Assembly: GCF_963169125.1 (NCBI RefSeq)
Contig: NC_084795.1
Location: 145,799,766 to 145,863,765 of the forward strand
Direction: 5' to 3'
Origin: Humulus lupulus
Taxonomy: Eukaryota; Streptophyta; Magnoliopsida; Rosales; Cannabaceae
DNA: 64,000 nt
In this document: positions 22,334 to 32,946 of the stretch, in pieces
How positions within the stretch are numbered: position 1 is the stretch's first letter
How the letters are laid out: each line of letters begins with the position of its first letter
Notes under the pieces: model-generated
What the model saw: the letters and a program-made list of their open reading frames with translations, nothing else
Told to the model about the DNA's origin: nothing
Databases searched by the model: none
Program-made: the position numbers and the translations under genes

Positions 22334-22905
22334 AACTATCCCCTCCTTATAACAATTTCATCCTTGAAATTTATTCTAACACATCAGATAGTAAACCTCG
22401 TACCTCTAACTATAATTCCCAAGGTCCAACGCCTTTACTCTTACTCTTCGATAACACTCAAATGTGTGTAACAACCTTGTTCCACAAGATCTTGCCTGTT
22501 AATTATACTTTCATTAACCTTCGCTTGCACATCAGATCTGTAGAAACTCCAAGGTTTGCCTATTTCATCAACCATCACTTTATTGTCTTATTGTTGATAC
22601 CAGAAATACTTAAGAGTCATCACCCCTACCAGGGTGAGATCAGCTTATAGGCCCCCAGCTTAACCCTTGGTACAACCTCAGAATTCTTGTCGAATCGGGA
22701 GTCAGAACTTCCCTTTTCTTCCCAGAGTATTATACTCTTCCCTGTCTGCACTACTTGGAGAGATACAAATCTCTCATCCCGAAACTTTGTATTCCAAAGT
22801 TAACAATTTACCAGTTCTTATGTCCTTTCAAATAGTCAGATACTCATGCCTTAAGAATTTCCAACAACTTCTTTGGTTCTCCCCTAAACCAACACTAAAC
22901 CGTAG
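22334..22905 (-). pseudogene. pol: Tekay-C: end of pol (integrase end, chromodomain) and PPT
   Basis: Next to the LTR, the minus strand reads a polypurine tract AAGGAGGGGATAGTT and, before it, a diverged copy of the AAATTTCGAGGACGAAATT signature (AAATTTCAAGGATGAAATT). Further upstream, weak protein similarity remains: a WEL motif 13 codons before a stop at the same spacing as in the Tekay-A chromodomain, VLSKSKSK ahead of it, and LGRKGKF where Tekay-A has FGKNGKL. There are many stops. The remnant is cut at 22906 by the Tat-B LTR. Confidence 0.6.
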
Positions 22906-23526
22906 TGTTTACCCAAAAAAGGTCATTGATGACGTGGCAAAGATTACTTACGCATGGATTGACACGTGGTGGAATTAAAAGGCAGAGGTGCTGTTCGGCT
23001 ATCGACCAGAAGCGCGCCTCCTCGTCGGTGTCAATTTTTGTCACGACCAGGCTGGTCGTGAAGCCCGATTTATTTCCTTCTTAGGTTGTAATCTAATATT
23101 AACTGCATTTGAATATTTCTTCATAATTATCCTTGATACATGGTTATTAAGGATAAGATATGACACGTTATCATGTGTAACCCTCCTTGAGCCTAAAATA
23201 TGCATGAAATAGCTCAAGGAAGGGACTTTTGATTTGATGAGCTTTTTTGCTTAAGATTGAGAGAAAAAGAGATAAAGTGAGTTGTTACCATCTGATTGTA
23301 TTACATCTAAGGTTTGTGAAACTCAAGAACCCTAGTTCTTTGATCACGACTTTAGGATTCTATAATAACAATATCACAAAGTGGACGTAGGTCATTACCA
23401 ATCATTGGGGCCGAACCACTATAATTCTGTGTGTTTTTCCTTTCCATTAGATCATCTTTTCAAGTGTCATTTATATATCCCATCGTATACTTGACTCCGT
23501 GTCGTTGGTTAATTTGAGGGTCAACA
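22906..23526 (+). repeat. 5' LTR of Tat-B
   Basis: TGTTTACCCAAAAAAGG...GAGGGTCAACA, 621 bases, followed by TTCTGGTGCATTCATTGAGAG, the Tat priming region. It contains GACCAGGCTGGTCG, an inverted pair of CGACCAG words (about 23044-23057) like those repeated in the Tat-D LTR. No clear TATA box. The right end is firm; the left end rests on the TG start and on the end of the Tekay-C remnant. Confidence 0.75.
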
Positions 23527-23563
23527 TTCTGGTGCATTCATTGAGAGCTTGTGAAAGAATCTA

Positions 23564-24439
23564 ATGGCGAAAACATCCAAGAGGACAGGACAGGCCGCTG
23601 GCGCTGCATCATCCCAACCTCCTCCTCCAAATGTGGCTGAGGATGAACCACACTTGGAGTTTGATGAGGAGGATTTGGATTCTGAAACCTTGAAGGCAAC
23701 GCTAGGAGTGTTGCAGGATGAGTTGGACAATCTAAGGGCCAATAAAGGGAATGCTGCAGAGATAATGGCGTCACAACAAAGAGAAATAGAGCGCCAGCGT
23801 CAGGAGCTGAGCGAGCGGCAGGCTGAGATGGATCGTCGGCAGAAGGATGCCATGGTCGCCCTTGAAGTAGCCATTCAACTGGCTAGGAATCAGGCTGCGC
23901 CAGCCTCCCAGCCAGATCAACCACCAAACGAGCCGCCTCAAAGGGGTCCCAATCCTAGCCCTCCCATCCAGCCTGTAAGCCCTCAAATGCCAAAGCAGCC
24001 TCCTGTGGCTCAGAATGATGTCCCGCCTAGGGATTCTGAGCAGCAGCCTCCATCTCAGGCTGGTCGGGGCAATCCCCAGCGCCCGAGGAAGAATAGGGCC
24101 AGGCAGCCACCCCGCAGCCCTAGATGCCCAGGGGATGAAGAGCCACATCCACCGAGCATGGGGCAGCGTCCTTCTACCAACAGGAGGAACTCCGAGACAG
24201 GCTCTGCGGTCAGGGGCCCCCCACGGCATAACAATGCACGGGGACCCACCAACCAGCGCAGGCCTCCCCCTGACGATCGAGAAATGCCATCACGAGGAGG
24301 CAACAAGGTGAATAGCCGATCACACCATAGTCAGCCACAATTCAGAGATGGCCACGACTACAATGAGGCCGATTCTGGCAGAAGAAATGCTGGTCGGGGG
24401 AATGAAGAAAGAGGTGGAGGTAGGAGCCCCCCCACCTAG
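23564..24439 (+). pseudogene. gag: Tat-B gag, N-terminal part
   Basis: ATG at 23564, 37 bases after the LTR, opens 291 codons: MAKTSKRTGQAAGAASS. A predicted coiled coil rich in Q, E and R (about residues 45-105, with RQRQELSERQAEMDRRQ) is followed by a very proline- and arginine-rich region. This layout, acidic start, coiled coil, basic P-rich linker, is usual for Tat gag ahead of the capsid core. TAG at 24437-24439 breaks the frame; more stops follow up to 24540. Confidence 0.82.
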
Positions 24440-24539
24440 AGAGGACCAACCAGCGGGCCATAATGTTGGGGGGTAGCCCAGGCAGCAGAACGTCTTTAGT
24501 CAGCTGGGAGCCAGCGAGCAGCGACGAAGAGACAATGAT

Positions 24540-25148
24540 TTGAGGGACGTGCTTAATGACCACCGAGAAAGGCACGATGAGTACATTCCCCCAGCATCTG
24601 TGGTCCCAGCAATCCCAGAAGCTGTTCAGGGTCAGATCGATGCCCTGAACCAGGCGGTGCAGCAGCTGGTCAAGGGGCGAACATCCTACATTGAGTACGA
24701 TCGGAGGAGAGGCACCCTTTTCGTACAGAGGATTATTGTGGCTGAAACCCCCAGTAAATTCAAGATTCCAACACTGTCAAATTTTGACAGGTATGGAGAC
24801 CCGGTATCTCACATTAATAAGTTTGAGATATAAATGGATATACAAAAGGTGTCAGAAGATGCCCGCTGCCGCATCTTCCCGGCAACACTATCTGACATTG
24901 TCCAGGAACGGTTCTTTAATTTCCCTCCTGCTAGTATAGTATCATGGGAAATGTTCATAAAGGAGTTTTACGGACAGTTCTATGCGAGTCGCGTGCACCC
25001 CACTGAGGCAAACCAACTGGTCGAGATATGCCAGAAAGAGGGAGAGCCCTTGAAAGAGTACGTTCAGCACTTCATGCGAGCTGTAGCTGGAGCCCAAGCT
25101 GTGGGCGATGAAGGTAAGATGATGGCCCTAACTGCTAGGGTTAGATGA
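24540..25148 (+). pseudogene. gag: Tat-B gag, capsid core
   Basis: One frame with a TAA at about 24831-24833 between its two halves. First half: QIDALNQAVQQLVKG and KFKIPTLSNFDRYGDPVSHI. Second half: CRIFPATLSDIVQERFFNFP, SWEMFIKEFYGQFYASR, PTEANQLVEICQKEGEPLKEY and VQHFMRAVAGA. These are the Retrotrans_gag core as found in Tat/Ogre-like elements. TGA at 25146-25148 closes the frame. Confidence 0.85.
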
Positions 25149-25700
25149 GATTCACCCCTCTGGAGCAGCCACAGAAAGAATGGGGTAAGAAGCACCCAAG
25201 AGTTCTTAAATCGAGTTGATTTGTACATCAAGCTCGAAGACGCGATTGCCAATGAAGGGAAATCGCAAACAAAAGACAAGGGGCCCAAGGAAGAACCCGC
25301 CAAAGCCGCCAATGGGTTGGAAAAACCCAATGGCAACGGCAAAGGCAACAGGAATGGCAATGGTAGAAATGGTGGGAAGCGGGCGAACAACGAACCCTCG
25401 ACCTCCGAGAATAAGTGCCCCAAAGGTAATCGGTATGAACCGAGATTCACCAACTACACTACCCTTGTTGAAAGCCGAGCTAAGGTTTACCAGGCTACCA
25501 GCTCAAGCGTGCCCTACAAACGACCTGCACCTATAAGGAAAGATATCTCCAAGAGAGATACCACAAAGTTCTGTCGTTTTCACAACGACTACGGGCACGA
25601 CACTAACAAATGTAACTAGCTGAAGGACAAAATTGAGTTCCTGATAAGGTAGAGACATTTAAGAAGATATGTGCGAGCCGTGGGAGGTTCTCAGTGAGAG
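25149..25700 (+). pseudogene. gag: Tat-B gag C-terminus with zinc knuckle
   Basis: The frame 25221-25619 covers EFLNRVDLYIKLEDAIA, a Gly/Asn/Lys-rich stretch and the zinc knuckle KFCRFHNDYGHDTNKCN (about 25567-25617). TAG follows at 25617-25619, then LKDKIEFLIR with further stops. The Asn/Gly/Lys-rich part is probably an RNA-binding linker. Confidence 0.82.
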
Positions 25701-25871
25701 GCTCGAGGTGGCAACGAGCCGGTGCCTGCACACCAATGCTCACCACCCTTACAGCCAGCCCCTGTGGTAGGCACCCTACTCACCATCTGCAGAGGCCCAC
25801 ATCTTGCAGGAGATAGTGGAAAGGCGAGGGAACGATATGCTTGAACCCTGCGCCACGACCAGGACATCGAG

Positions 25872-26447
25872 ATGATGAGTGTTGAGGATCGAGCACCAAA
25901 AAAGGCTCGAACAGAGGAGGAACTGATAACCTTCTCTGACAGCGATGCCCAGCACATGCGATTCCCACACTCCGATTCGTTGGTCGTGGACGTACAGATT
26001 GAAAACATGATGGTGAAAAGGGTGTTGGTCGATACAGGAAGTTCAGTCAACATCCTATACAAGTCTTCGCTGGTAAGGATGAAGTTGTCCGTTAAGGACC
26101 TGGAGCCCTGCAACCAAACCATTTATGGTTTTTCCGGAGAAGGGCTCGCCCCAGCAGGGTCGATTAGACTCCCGATTATATCAGGCACTACACCTGCTAA
26201 TTGGACATTACTCACTACTTTTATAGTAGTTGATTGTCCTTCGGCATACAACGCTGTAATCAGGAGAGCAATTTTGGTCGACCTACGAGCCGTTACCTCC
26301 ATATGGCACCTTGCTATGAAATTCCCAATGGACGCAGGGATAGGATGCGTATTAGGAAACCAGAGGGAAACGAGGGAGTGCTACGATGCCTCGATCACCA
26401 AGGCGAAGAAGGGTGTATCAAGAGACGCCACCGGAAAGGAGTTGTAA
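25872..26447 (+). pseudogene. pol: Tat-B aspartic protease
   Basis: 191 open codons. ITFSDSDAQHMRFPHSDSLV leads to the active site VLVDTGSSVNILY (DTG at about 54-56). LTTFIVVDCPSAYNAVI and SIWHLAMKFPMDAGIG are the conserved C-terminal half; the usual ILGR is changed to VIRR. TAA at 26445-26447 is followed by more stops before the RT part at 26556. Confidence 0.87.
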
Positions 26448-26555
26448 ATGGCGTCTGATGTTCAGGCCCACTCGGGTGATAATCTCACCAAATAGGGTGT
26501 TGCCCAAAGTGAGGATAGGGACTTAGATCCTCGCTTTGGGGATTTTGAAGAAGAA

Positions 26556-27593
26556 GTGGGGCCCATCGAGGACCTTAAAGAGGTCCAACTTGATGAGGAA
26601 AATCCAATCAGAGTTGTGAAAGTCGGTAAAAACTTAGAGACAACAACAAAACAAGCACTGGTGGAGTTTTTAAGGAGGAACCAGGAGGTCTTTGCCTGGT
26701 CGCACAAAGACATGGTTGGGATAGATCCTACAGTCATCAGCCATGTCCTAAACATCTACAAGAGTTTTCCACCAGTACAACAAAAAAGAAGGCTGCTCGA
26801 TAAAGATAGATCAAGGGCCTTGGAAGAGGAAGTTGAGAAGCTAAAGGAGAATGGGTTCATCAGGGTGGCGTTTTATCCATCGTGGGTCTCTAATCCCATA
26901 ATAGTGCCCAAGCCAAATGGCAAGTGGCATACGTGCGTGGATTTTACAGACCTAAATAAAGCCTGCCCCAAAGATTGTTTCCCACTCCCAAGGATCGACT
27001 AGCTGGTCGACGCCACTGCAGGACACGAGATCCTCTCATTCATGGATGCGTACTCCGGGTATAATCAAATTAGTATGCATCCCCCTGATTAAGATCACAC
27101 TAGTTTTCGGACTGATACAGGGTTCTACTGTTACAAAGTGATGCCCTTCGGTTTGAAAAACACAGGTGCAACTTACCAGAGACTCGTCAACCACATGTTT
27201 AAGGAGTTGATCGGCACAAACATGGAGGTCTATGTCGACGACATGCTGGTCAAGTCGAAGAAAGCAGAAGGGCATGTAAGGGATTTGCAGGAGTGCTTCA
27301 ACGTCTTGAATAAATATCGGATGAAGTTTAATCCCCTTAAATGCTCCTTTGGAGTGGGATCAGGGAAGTTCTTGGGATTTATAGTTAACTCAAGAGGAAT
27401 TGAAGCCAATCCCGAGAAAATTAAAGCCCTGATTGATATAAAGTCGCCAGCGAAGGTCAAGGATGTTCAAAGCTTAACCGAAAGAATTGCCGCTCTTAGT
27501 AGATTTATTTCAAAATCAACAGATAAGTGTGTCCCATTCTTTAATCTACTTAGAGGCAATAAGAAGTTTGAATGGGCAGATGAGTGCGAATAG
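26556..27593 (+). pseudogene. pol: Tat-B reverse transcriptase
   Basis: One frame with two internal stops, TAG at 27000-27002 and TAA near 27090. Before the first: VFAWSHKDMVGIDPTVISH, FIRVAFYPSWVSNPIIV and HTCVDFTDLNKACPKD. Between: LSFMDAYSGYNQISMHP. After: VMPFGLKNTGATYQRLVNHMF, then the catalytic YVDD in VYVDDMLVKSKKAEGHV (about 27231-27242) and KCSFGVGSGKFLGF. TAG at 27591-27593 precedes RNase H, again in frame. Catalytic residues are kept; only the frame is dead. Confidence 0.92.
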
Positions 27594-28046
27594 GCCTTTC
27601 AAGCACTTAAAACACATATGGCACAACCACCCATCCTTTCAAAACTAGTCGATAAAGAAACTTTGTTCATCCACCTGGCAATCACGGAATACGCTGCTAG
27701 TGCTGTTTTAGTAAGAGAAGAAGAAGGGGTGCAGAAGGCTGTCTACTACGTAAGCAAAAGGCTGATTGGAGCAGAACAGCGGTACCCGCCCATCGAGAAA
27801 CTATCCTATTGCCTAGTTTTGGCCTCTAAGAAGTTGCGGCCTTACTTCCAAGCTCATCCAATTACGGTCTTGACCGACCAGCCTCTTCGACAAGTCCTGC
27901 AAAAACCAGAAGTTGCGGGTAGATTGCTAAAGTGGGCAGTCGAACTCGGGCAGTTCGACATATCTTACTTGTCGCGAGCAACGATGAAAGGACAAGCCTT
28001 GGCTGACTTCATTGCGGAATTCACTAAACTTACAAGTGGGGAGTAG
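27594..28046 (+). pseudogene. pol: Tat-B RNase H (gypsy type)
   Basis: FQALKTHMAQPPILSKLVDK, FIHLAITEYAASAVLVRE, YVSKRLIGAEQRYPPIEKL and ITVLTDQPLRQVLQKPEV give the standard RT-linked RNase H of Tat elements. It ends YLSRATMKGQALADFIAEF, the joint to the second RNase H, before TAG at 28044-28046. The first catalytic Asp region reads LAITEYA, so an active-site acidic residue may be lost or shifted; this is usual in Tat elements where the second domain has taken over. Confidence 0.85.
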
Positions 28047-28555
28047 ACTGAAGAGCCCAACGAGCCTGAATGTCAAATCCAAGCACCCACGTGGAAATTA
28101 TTTACAAACGGTTCTTCTGACGAGTCCCAGTTGGAGCAGGAGTGATATTGATAACGCCAGAAGGGCATCGATTTCACTGTGCAATCAGATTTGAATTCAC
28201 TGCTTCTAATAATGAGGCCGAGTATGAAGCATTACTCGCTAGATTGCGGTTAGCCAAGGATATGAATATAAAAGTGCTCGACATATACAGTGATTCTCAG
28301 CTAGTGATAAATCAAGTTGCGGGAGAGTACCGGGCGCGAGGTTTAAAGATGGTTGCCTATATGAACAAAACAAAGGATCTGTTAGCCCAATTCGACAAAT
28401 ATAGTCTCCAGCAAGTACCTCGCGATCAGAATTCCAACGCGGACGCTTTGGCCAAATTAGCAAGTACGAAGGATGCTGATACTCTGAACATAGTGCCAGT
28501 CGAGCGACTATCTGTACCAAGCATCCAAACAACAAAGACCACTCTGGTAATCTAG
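28047..28555 (+). pseudogene. pol: Tat-B second RNase H (archaeal type, aRNH)
   Basis: The domain starts WKLFTNGSSDESQ (first catalytic position; Asn where Asp is usual), then shifts frame near 28140. It continues in the frame 28142-28555 with FTASNNEAEYEALLARLRLAK (catalytic Glu), LDIYSDSQLVINQVAGEY (catalytic Asp) and PRDQNSNADALAKLAS. A second RNase H of this type between RNase H and integrase defines the Tat clade and is shared with plant host genes of the RNase HI-like RVT_3 family. TAG at 28553-28555 precedes the integrase in frame. Confidence 0.9.
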
Positions 28556-29542
28556 ATGACAGATACGTGGATGGCACCATATGTAGAGTATCTAACGAGC
28601 GGCGTGTTACCAACGGACAGAAACAAAGCCAGGACCCTTCAGCGGCAAGCTGCTAGGTATATCCTGGTCGATGGAATCTTGTATCAAAGGGGATACTCAA
28701 TGCCACTCCTTAGATGTATTACAAAAGAGAAAGCCAAAGAATTGATGAAAGAGGTGCACGAAGGTTTTTGTGGAGACCACGCAGGGGGGCAGAGTTTGTC
28801 AAAAAAGATCCTAAGGCAAGGATATTTCTGGCCAACGATGAATGAAGACTCGATGGAATACGTGCGAAAGTGTGATAAATGCCAGAGATTCTCCAAAATC
28901 CCACGAGCAGCCCCCAATGAGCTTAAATAGATGCAAATCCCATGGTCGTTTGCAGTTTGGGGGATCGACCTCATCGGATCTTTACCCACGGGAAAAGGCG
29001 GTGTCAAATATGTTGTGGTTTACGTCGACTACTTCACCAAATGGGTCGAAGTTGAACCGCTTGCAACCATAACGACCAAGAAGGTGCTGGATTTTGTGAT
29101 CAAAAACATCATTTGTCATTATGGATTGCCAAGGAAGATCTTCTTAGATAATGGCACCCAGTTTGACAGTGATTTATTCACAGATTTCTGCGAGCGGCAT
29201 GGTATTATCAAGAGATTCTCTTCAATCGTTCATCCCCAAGAAAATGGACAAGTTGAGGAAGTCAACAAAACGTTGAAGGATACATTGAAGAAAAGGCTAG
29301 AAGAAGCTAAGGGGGTGTGGCCAGAACAATTGCCTGAAGTACTTTGGTCATATAGAACTTCCCACCCAACAGCAACGGGTCATACTCCATTCTCTTTGGC
29401 TTATGGATGTGAAGCTATGTTGCTTGTTGAGTTAGATCCGCCTTCACATCACAGGATAACGTACAATCAAGATTCGAACAGCCAGCTATTGATGGAATCT
29501 CTGGAGTCAATCGATGAGAAATGTGAACAAGCCCAACTCTGA
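28556..29542 (+). pseudogene. pol: Tat-B integrase
   Basis: Zinc-binding N-terminus: EVHEGFCGDHAGGQSLSKKI and YVRKCDKCQRFSK (HHCC). TAG at 28928-28930 interrupts, then the core follows in the same frame: FAVWGIDLIGSLPTGKGGVK (first Asp), FLDNGTQFDSDLF (second Asp) and VHPQENGQVEEVNKTLKDTL (Glu). WPEQLPEVLWSYRTSHPTATG is the usual following motif. TGA at 29540-29542 ends the segment. Catalytic triad intact, frame broken. Confidence 0.92.
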
Positions 29543-29802
29543 GTAGCTGCGTACCAGCAGAAGGTCGCCCGGTATTTCAACTCTAAAGTGCGAGAAAGAA
29601 AGTTCAGTGTTGTAGATCTTGCACTCCGAAGAGTTTTTCTAAACACCTACGACCAAGCTGCTGGAGTACTCGGACCTAATTGGAATGGCCATACCAGATT
29701 GAAGAAGTCCTTCACCCGGGCACCTATAAACCTGCACGCTTAAACGGAGATCTCGTTCCTCGCTATTGGAATGGAGAACACTTGCGCAAGTATTACCAAT
29801 AA
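29543..29802 (+). pseudogene. pol: Tat-B integrase C-terminus and end of pol
   Basis: VAAYQQKVARYFNSKVRERK leads to LALRRVF and GVLGPNWNG, the GPxW module of Tat integrases. A frameshift near 29690 moves the ending to another frame, where the last codons read WNGEHLRKYYQ and a TAA at 29800-29802. That ending is the standard end of Tat pol, so the stop position is reliable. Confidence 0.82.
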
Positions 29803-30479
29803 ACAATTCTTCTTAAAGAATTGGCTTGTATTAATTTTACTTTATACAAGTTTTGAAAAAGGGTTGGTCATTTTATGTGACCAATCACTTATAAGTGTAA
29901 GATCTTATTGATCATTCGTACAGACATGTTTCGTCCATTTATTACGAGAAATATAAGGGACTGTGCGCAGCCAGTCATTTCTTGCCAATTATTGTATTTA
30001 TTACAAGTATTTGCTCATTACGTGTGTTGTTTTGCTTTATTATAATTCTAATTATATTGCTACAAGCAGTAATGTTCGAACAGGTTCTGGTCAAGGCAAG
30101 TGACCAAGGACCTAAAGCTCCTCGATCACTTGGGGGGCATATAAGGTACAAGTAAGCAAAGCATATCATTAAAAGGTATGTAAACACATGAGCAAAATAA
30201 GTGAAAGCATGCTAGGGTACTTATGGTATTTTTCAAAATTTTGTTATTTTGTTAAATCAAACCAAAGTGTTATGCTAAGTTCGGTCATGCGAACGGATAT
30301 TATAATAAAATAAAAAGATGTTATAATATCAAAAATGAATTAATTTACACTGTGAGCAGAGCTGATCGGGTGTAATTGTCTGATCAAAAGGAAAATAGCT
30401 GCCCACACAGCAATAAAAATTGATGTCTTTACATTATGACCCGTAGGTCGTGTACTTGAAAGATAACAAAAATAATAGA
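29803..30479 (+). other. Tat-B spacer between pol and antisense gene
   Basis: About 680 AT-rich bases with no protein similarity. It includes CTTGGGGGGCATA near 30128, a polypurine tract almost identical to the one preceding the Tat-D LTR, although no LTR follows here. It may be a second, internal plus-strand primer or a remnant of an LTR-adjacent tract. Confidence 0.5.
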
Positions 30480-30875
30480 CTACAAAGCCGGAGGATCTTG
30501 AGGGGGGTCCTGGTCGACGATGTCCATAGTTTCATTGTCCGCCCCATCCATGTCGGGCGCCAAGGAGATTTCGGGTGAGGCAAGTACCCTTGCCCTCTCC
30601 TCTTCTGCCAATTGAGCAACACAGCGGGCTATCTCAGCTTGCCTTGCGCGCTCGGGAAGGTAGCTAAAGTCTGCCCCTTGGTTGTATTTCCAGAAGTCAT
30701 AAAAACACTTACTTGTGGTGTTCTTGTACCTTTTCAAATTGCTGGCATTGGCTTTCTCAAGCTTCTCGATCCGGCCCTCCAAGGTTGTAGTCTTCTGTCT
30801 GCTCGCGATCAACTCCTGCTCGAGCTTTTTAGCCTCGCGGTAGTTAATGCGGTTAGAATCTTTGAACTAGTCCCT
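30480..30875 (-). pseudogene. Tat-B antisense gene, 3' part
   Basis: Downstream end of the minus-strand gene described at 40110-42328. The open frame covers EAKKLEQELIASRQKTT, a coiled coil with EGRIEKLEKANASNLKRY, then FYDFWKYNQGADFSYLP and an acidic tail ending DPPQDPPAL with TAG at 30482-30480. One TAG lies at about 30863 just after the junction. The frame continues across the Tekay-B insertion (target duplication TCCCT) into 40110-40285, showing that both belonged to one exon. Confidence 0.75.
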
Positions 30876-31314
30876 TGTAGAGTCCAAGAACTTTACTTAG
30901 CTAGTTAGATAGTAGTAATAATAGTAATAGTAGTAGTATTTTTATGACTGAGGATTTTGGTTCAGACCGAGATTTAATTGGACACTCGTAGTAACACTTG
31001 TAGATTTTCTAAGTTTAACCTATAGTTTAAGAATATTAATTTTAACCTAAGGTTTGATTAATATGACTGATATTGATGGTGATATTTATTATATTATAAG
31101 GTTTAGATAGACCCAATAAGAAAGTAACACTTGTCATGTGTATGTTTAATGATAATTAAGTATTTTTGAGGAATAAGTTTATTAAGAGTAATATTTGAAT
31201 ATCCTAGGGACTGTCAGCAGCTTTGAAAACATTAGAGGACTTAGTCAAGGCTGTTTACTTAATTCAAATTAAGCTGAAATTGTGCAATTTCGTGTTTAAA
31301 TATTCAGCGTATGC

Positions 31315-31449
31315 CGATATATCGCAGCTATAGGGGGCGATATATCGCAGTACGGGGATACGAAAAACACGTAACTTCGCACGATCACCTCGACGAGCCT
31401 CAGGCATGCTGGCCCAGGCGATATAACGCCTACAAGGGGCGATATATCG
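31315..31449 (+). repeat. Cluster of CGATATATCG palindromes in Tekay-B LTR
   Basis: The perfect 10-base palindrome CGATATATCG occurs at 31315-31324, 31338-31347 and 31440-31449; a near copy GGCGATATAACGCC lies at 31417-31430. The same arrangement is kept in the 3' LTR from 38618. The cluster is about 190 bases upstream of the TATA box. Confidence 0.8.
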
Positions 31450-32196
31450 GCTCCCTTAGTATATTTTTGAATGTTTTTGAAAACATTCTCATTTTAATCT
31501 TTAACCTCTTGATAAGTCCAACATCTTTCTGACCGAGTCTTCAGCCTCTGCTGAACGATAATTCAAATATTTTTCACTTAAAAAGCCATTATTTTATTCA
31601 AGTTAAATGAAGATCTTTTAATTCTTGAACTCTATAAATAGGACCTAGTACCCAGCCATTTATTCATTCATCAAGATAAGTTCAGAGGCTGCGAGTTGCT
31701 AGGTTATTTTTTAGAGTGTAAACACTTGGGTTGGGGATTATAAGCTTAATCATTATAAGCTTACCAAACACTTGGGAAGTAAGGTTTATAGCACATTTTA
31801 GTTGAAGGTTTAAATCAGTCATAGAAGCATTCAAGGTATTCCAAACTCTAGTTCATTTTGGTATTGTTTTCCTTAAGTTCTTGTAGTTTTCTACTCAGCA
31901 CCCTAACTTTATTCTTTATTCTTGGATAGGAAATCTAAGATCTTAAACCTAAGGTTTTTGGTAAGTATGTTCTTGATGGTATAGTTCGTCCATTCTTTTC
32001 ATTCCTCTTTTTCAGTATACTCACCCTTTCATTTATGGTTTTTAGGAGTGTTCCAAAGTCCCAAACCTGTTCTCATATCCCGGTACTTTTGGTAAGGAAA
32101 ATAGGATAGGATATTATGTGTTATGCCATATGTTATCTTATGATTTATGTGTTATGTTAACTTATGATTTGTGTGTTATGTATGTTTGTAGACTTG

Positions 32197-32322
32197 GGCA
32201 TATGACCTGTACAACTAACAAGCCCCAATAAATTTATTGGCATATGACTTGCTTAGCTGGCAAGCCCTACAAATCTAATGGGCATATGACTTGTTTAGTT
32301 TATAGGACCCCAAGTAATAATG
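32197..32322 (+). repeat. Three-copy tandem, 42-base unit, Tekay-B LTR
   Basis: GGCATATGACYTG starts copies at 32197, 32239 and 32281, exactly 42 bases apart. The third copy is the most diverged. The array is also in the 3' LTR near 39500. Confidence 0.8.
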
Positions 32323-32796
32323 GCCATTATAGAATATGTGACATATGTTATGATATGTTTTAGTATATGTTGATATGAATTTTATGTATATGATTTATGT
32401 GTTAGATTTTCCTTGCTGGGCATTAGGCTCACTCCTTTATGTTTATATGTGCAGGAAAATAGCTTTGGTGGCGGGAAAGGTTCTTGGAAGCTTGGGGATG
32501 TGTATTGAGGCGGAATGGAATCAAAGGACCGAGAGTTCGATTCGAGGATGAAGTCTCTTTAATTATGGTTTTCTATGTATTTTTCCGTAATTGGTTGTAA
32601 TAAGTTTTCATTATGTCAAAGTTATGTTTTGTTTCTAACAATGGGATCCCAAGTCATACTTATGAATTTTATATAGTTTTAAGCCTTTACCTTACAGTTC
32701 TGAAATAATGATATGTTATTTCAAATGTATGTTTTCGTAAGTTTTGTATGGAAGTTAGTAATGGTCCAAGGTCTAGAGTAGTTGGGTCATTACAGT

Positions 32797-32808
32797 TGGT
32801 ATCAGAAC
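32797..32808 (+). other. Primer-binding site of Tekay-B (tRNA-iMet, one mismatch)
   Basis: TGGTATCAGAAC, two bases after the LTR. It differs from the Tekay-A site TGGTATCAGAGC by one base. Confidence 0.85.
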
Positions 32809-32946
32809 AACAGTTCATTCGCATGAAGTTCTCCTCGATACACACACTCAAAGCTCCAAACCTGACCGCCAAGTAAGTATTTAAGTTATAGTTATTTTGC
32901 TTATATGTATAGCTAACGATTTTAGCATTTATGTTTTCAGTTAAGT

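Larger units (their letters stand above)
30876..32794 (+). repeat. 5' LTR of Tekay-B
   Basis: 1919 bases. It holds a cluster of CGATATATCG palindromes (31315-31449), a TATA box CTATAAATAGG at about 31633, a three-copy 42-base tandem (32197-32322) and a downstream block CTTGCTGGGCATTAGGCTCA (32411-32430) that resembles a block in the Tekay-A-type LTRs. By eye about 40 substitutions separate it from the 3' LTR, near 2%. Confidence 0.95.

Noticed and set aside
24015..24311. Overlapping frames within Tat-B gag
   Set aside because: Shadow frames of the proline- and arginine-rich gag region on both strands.
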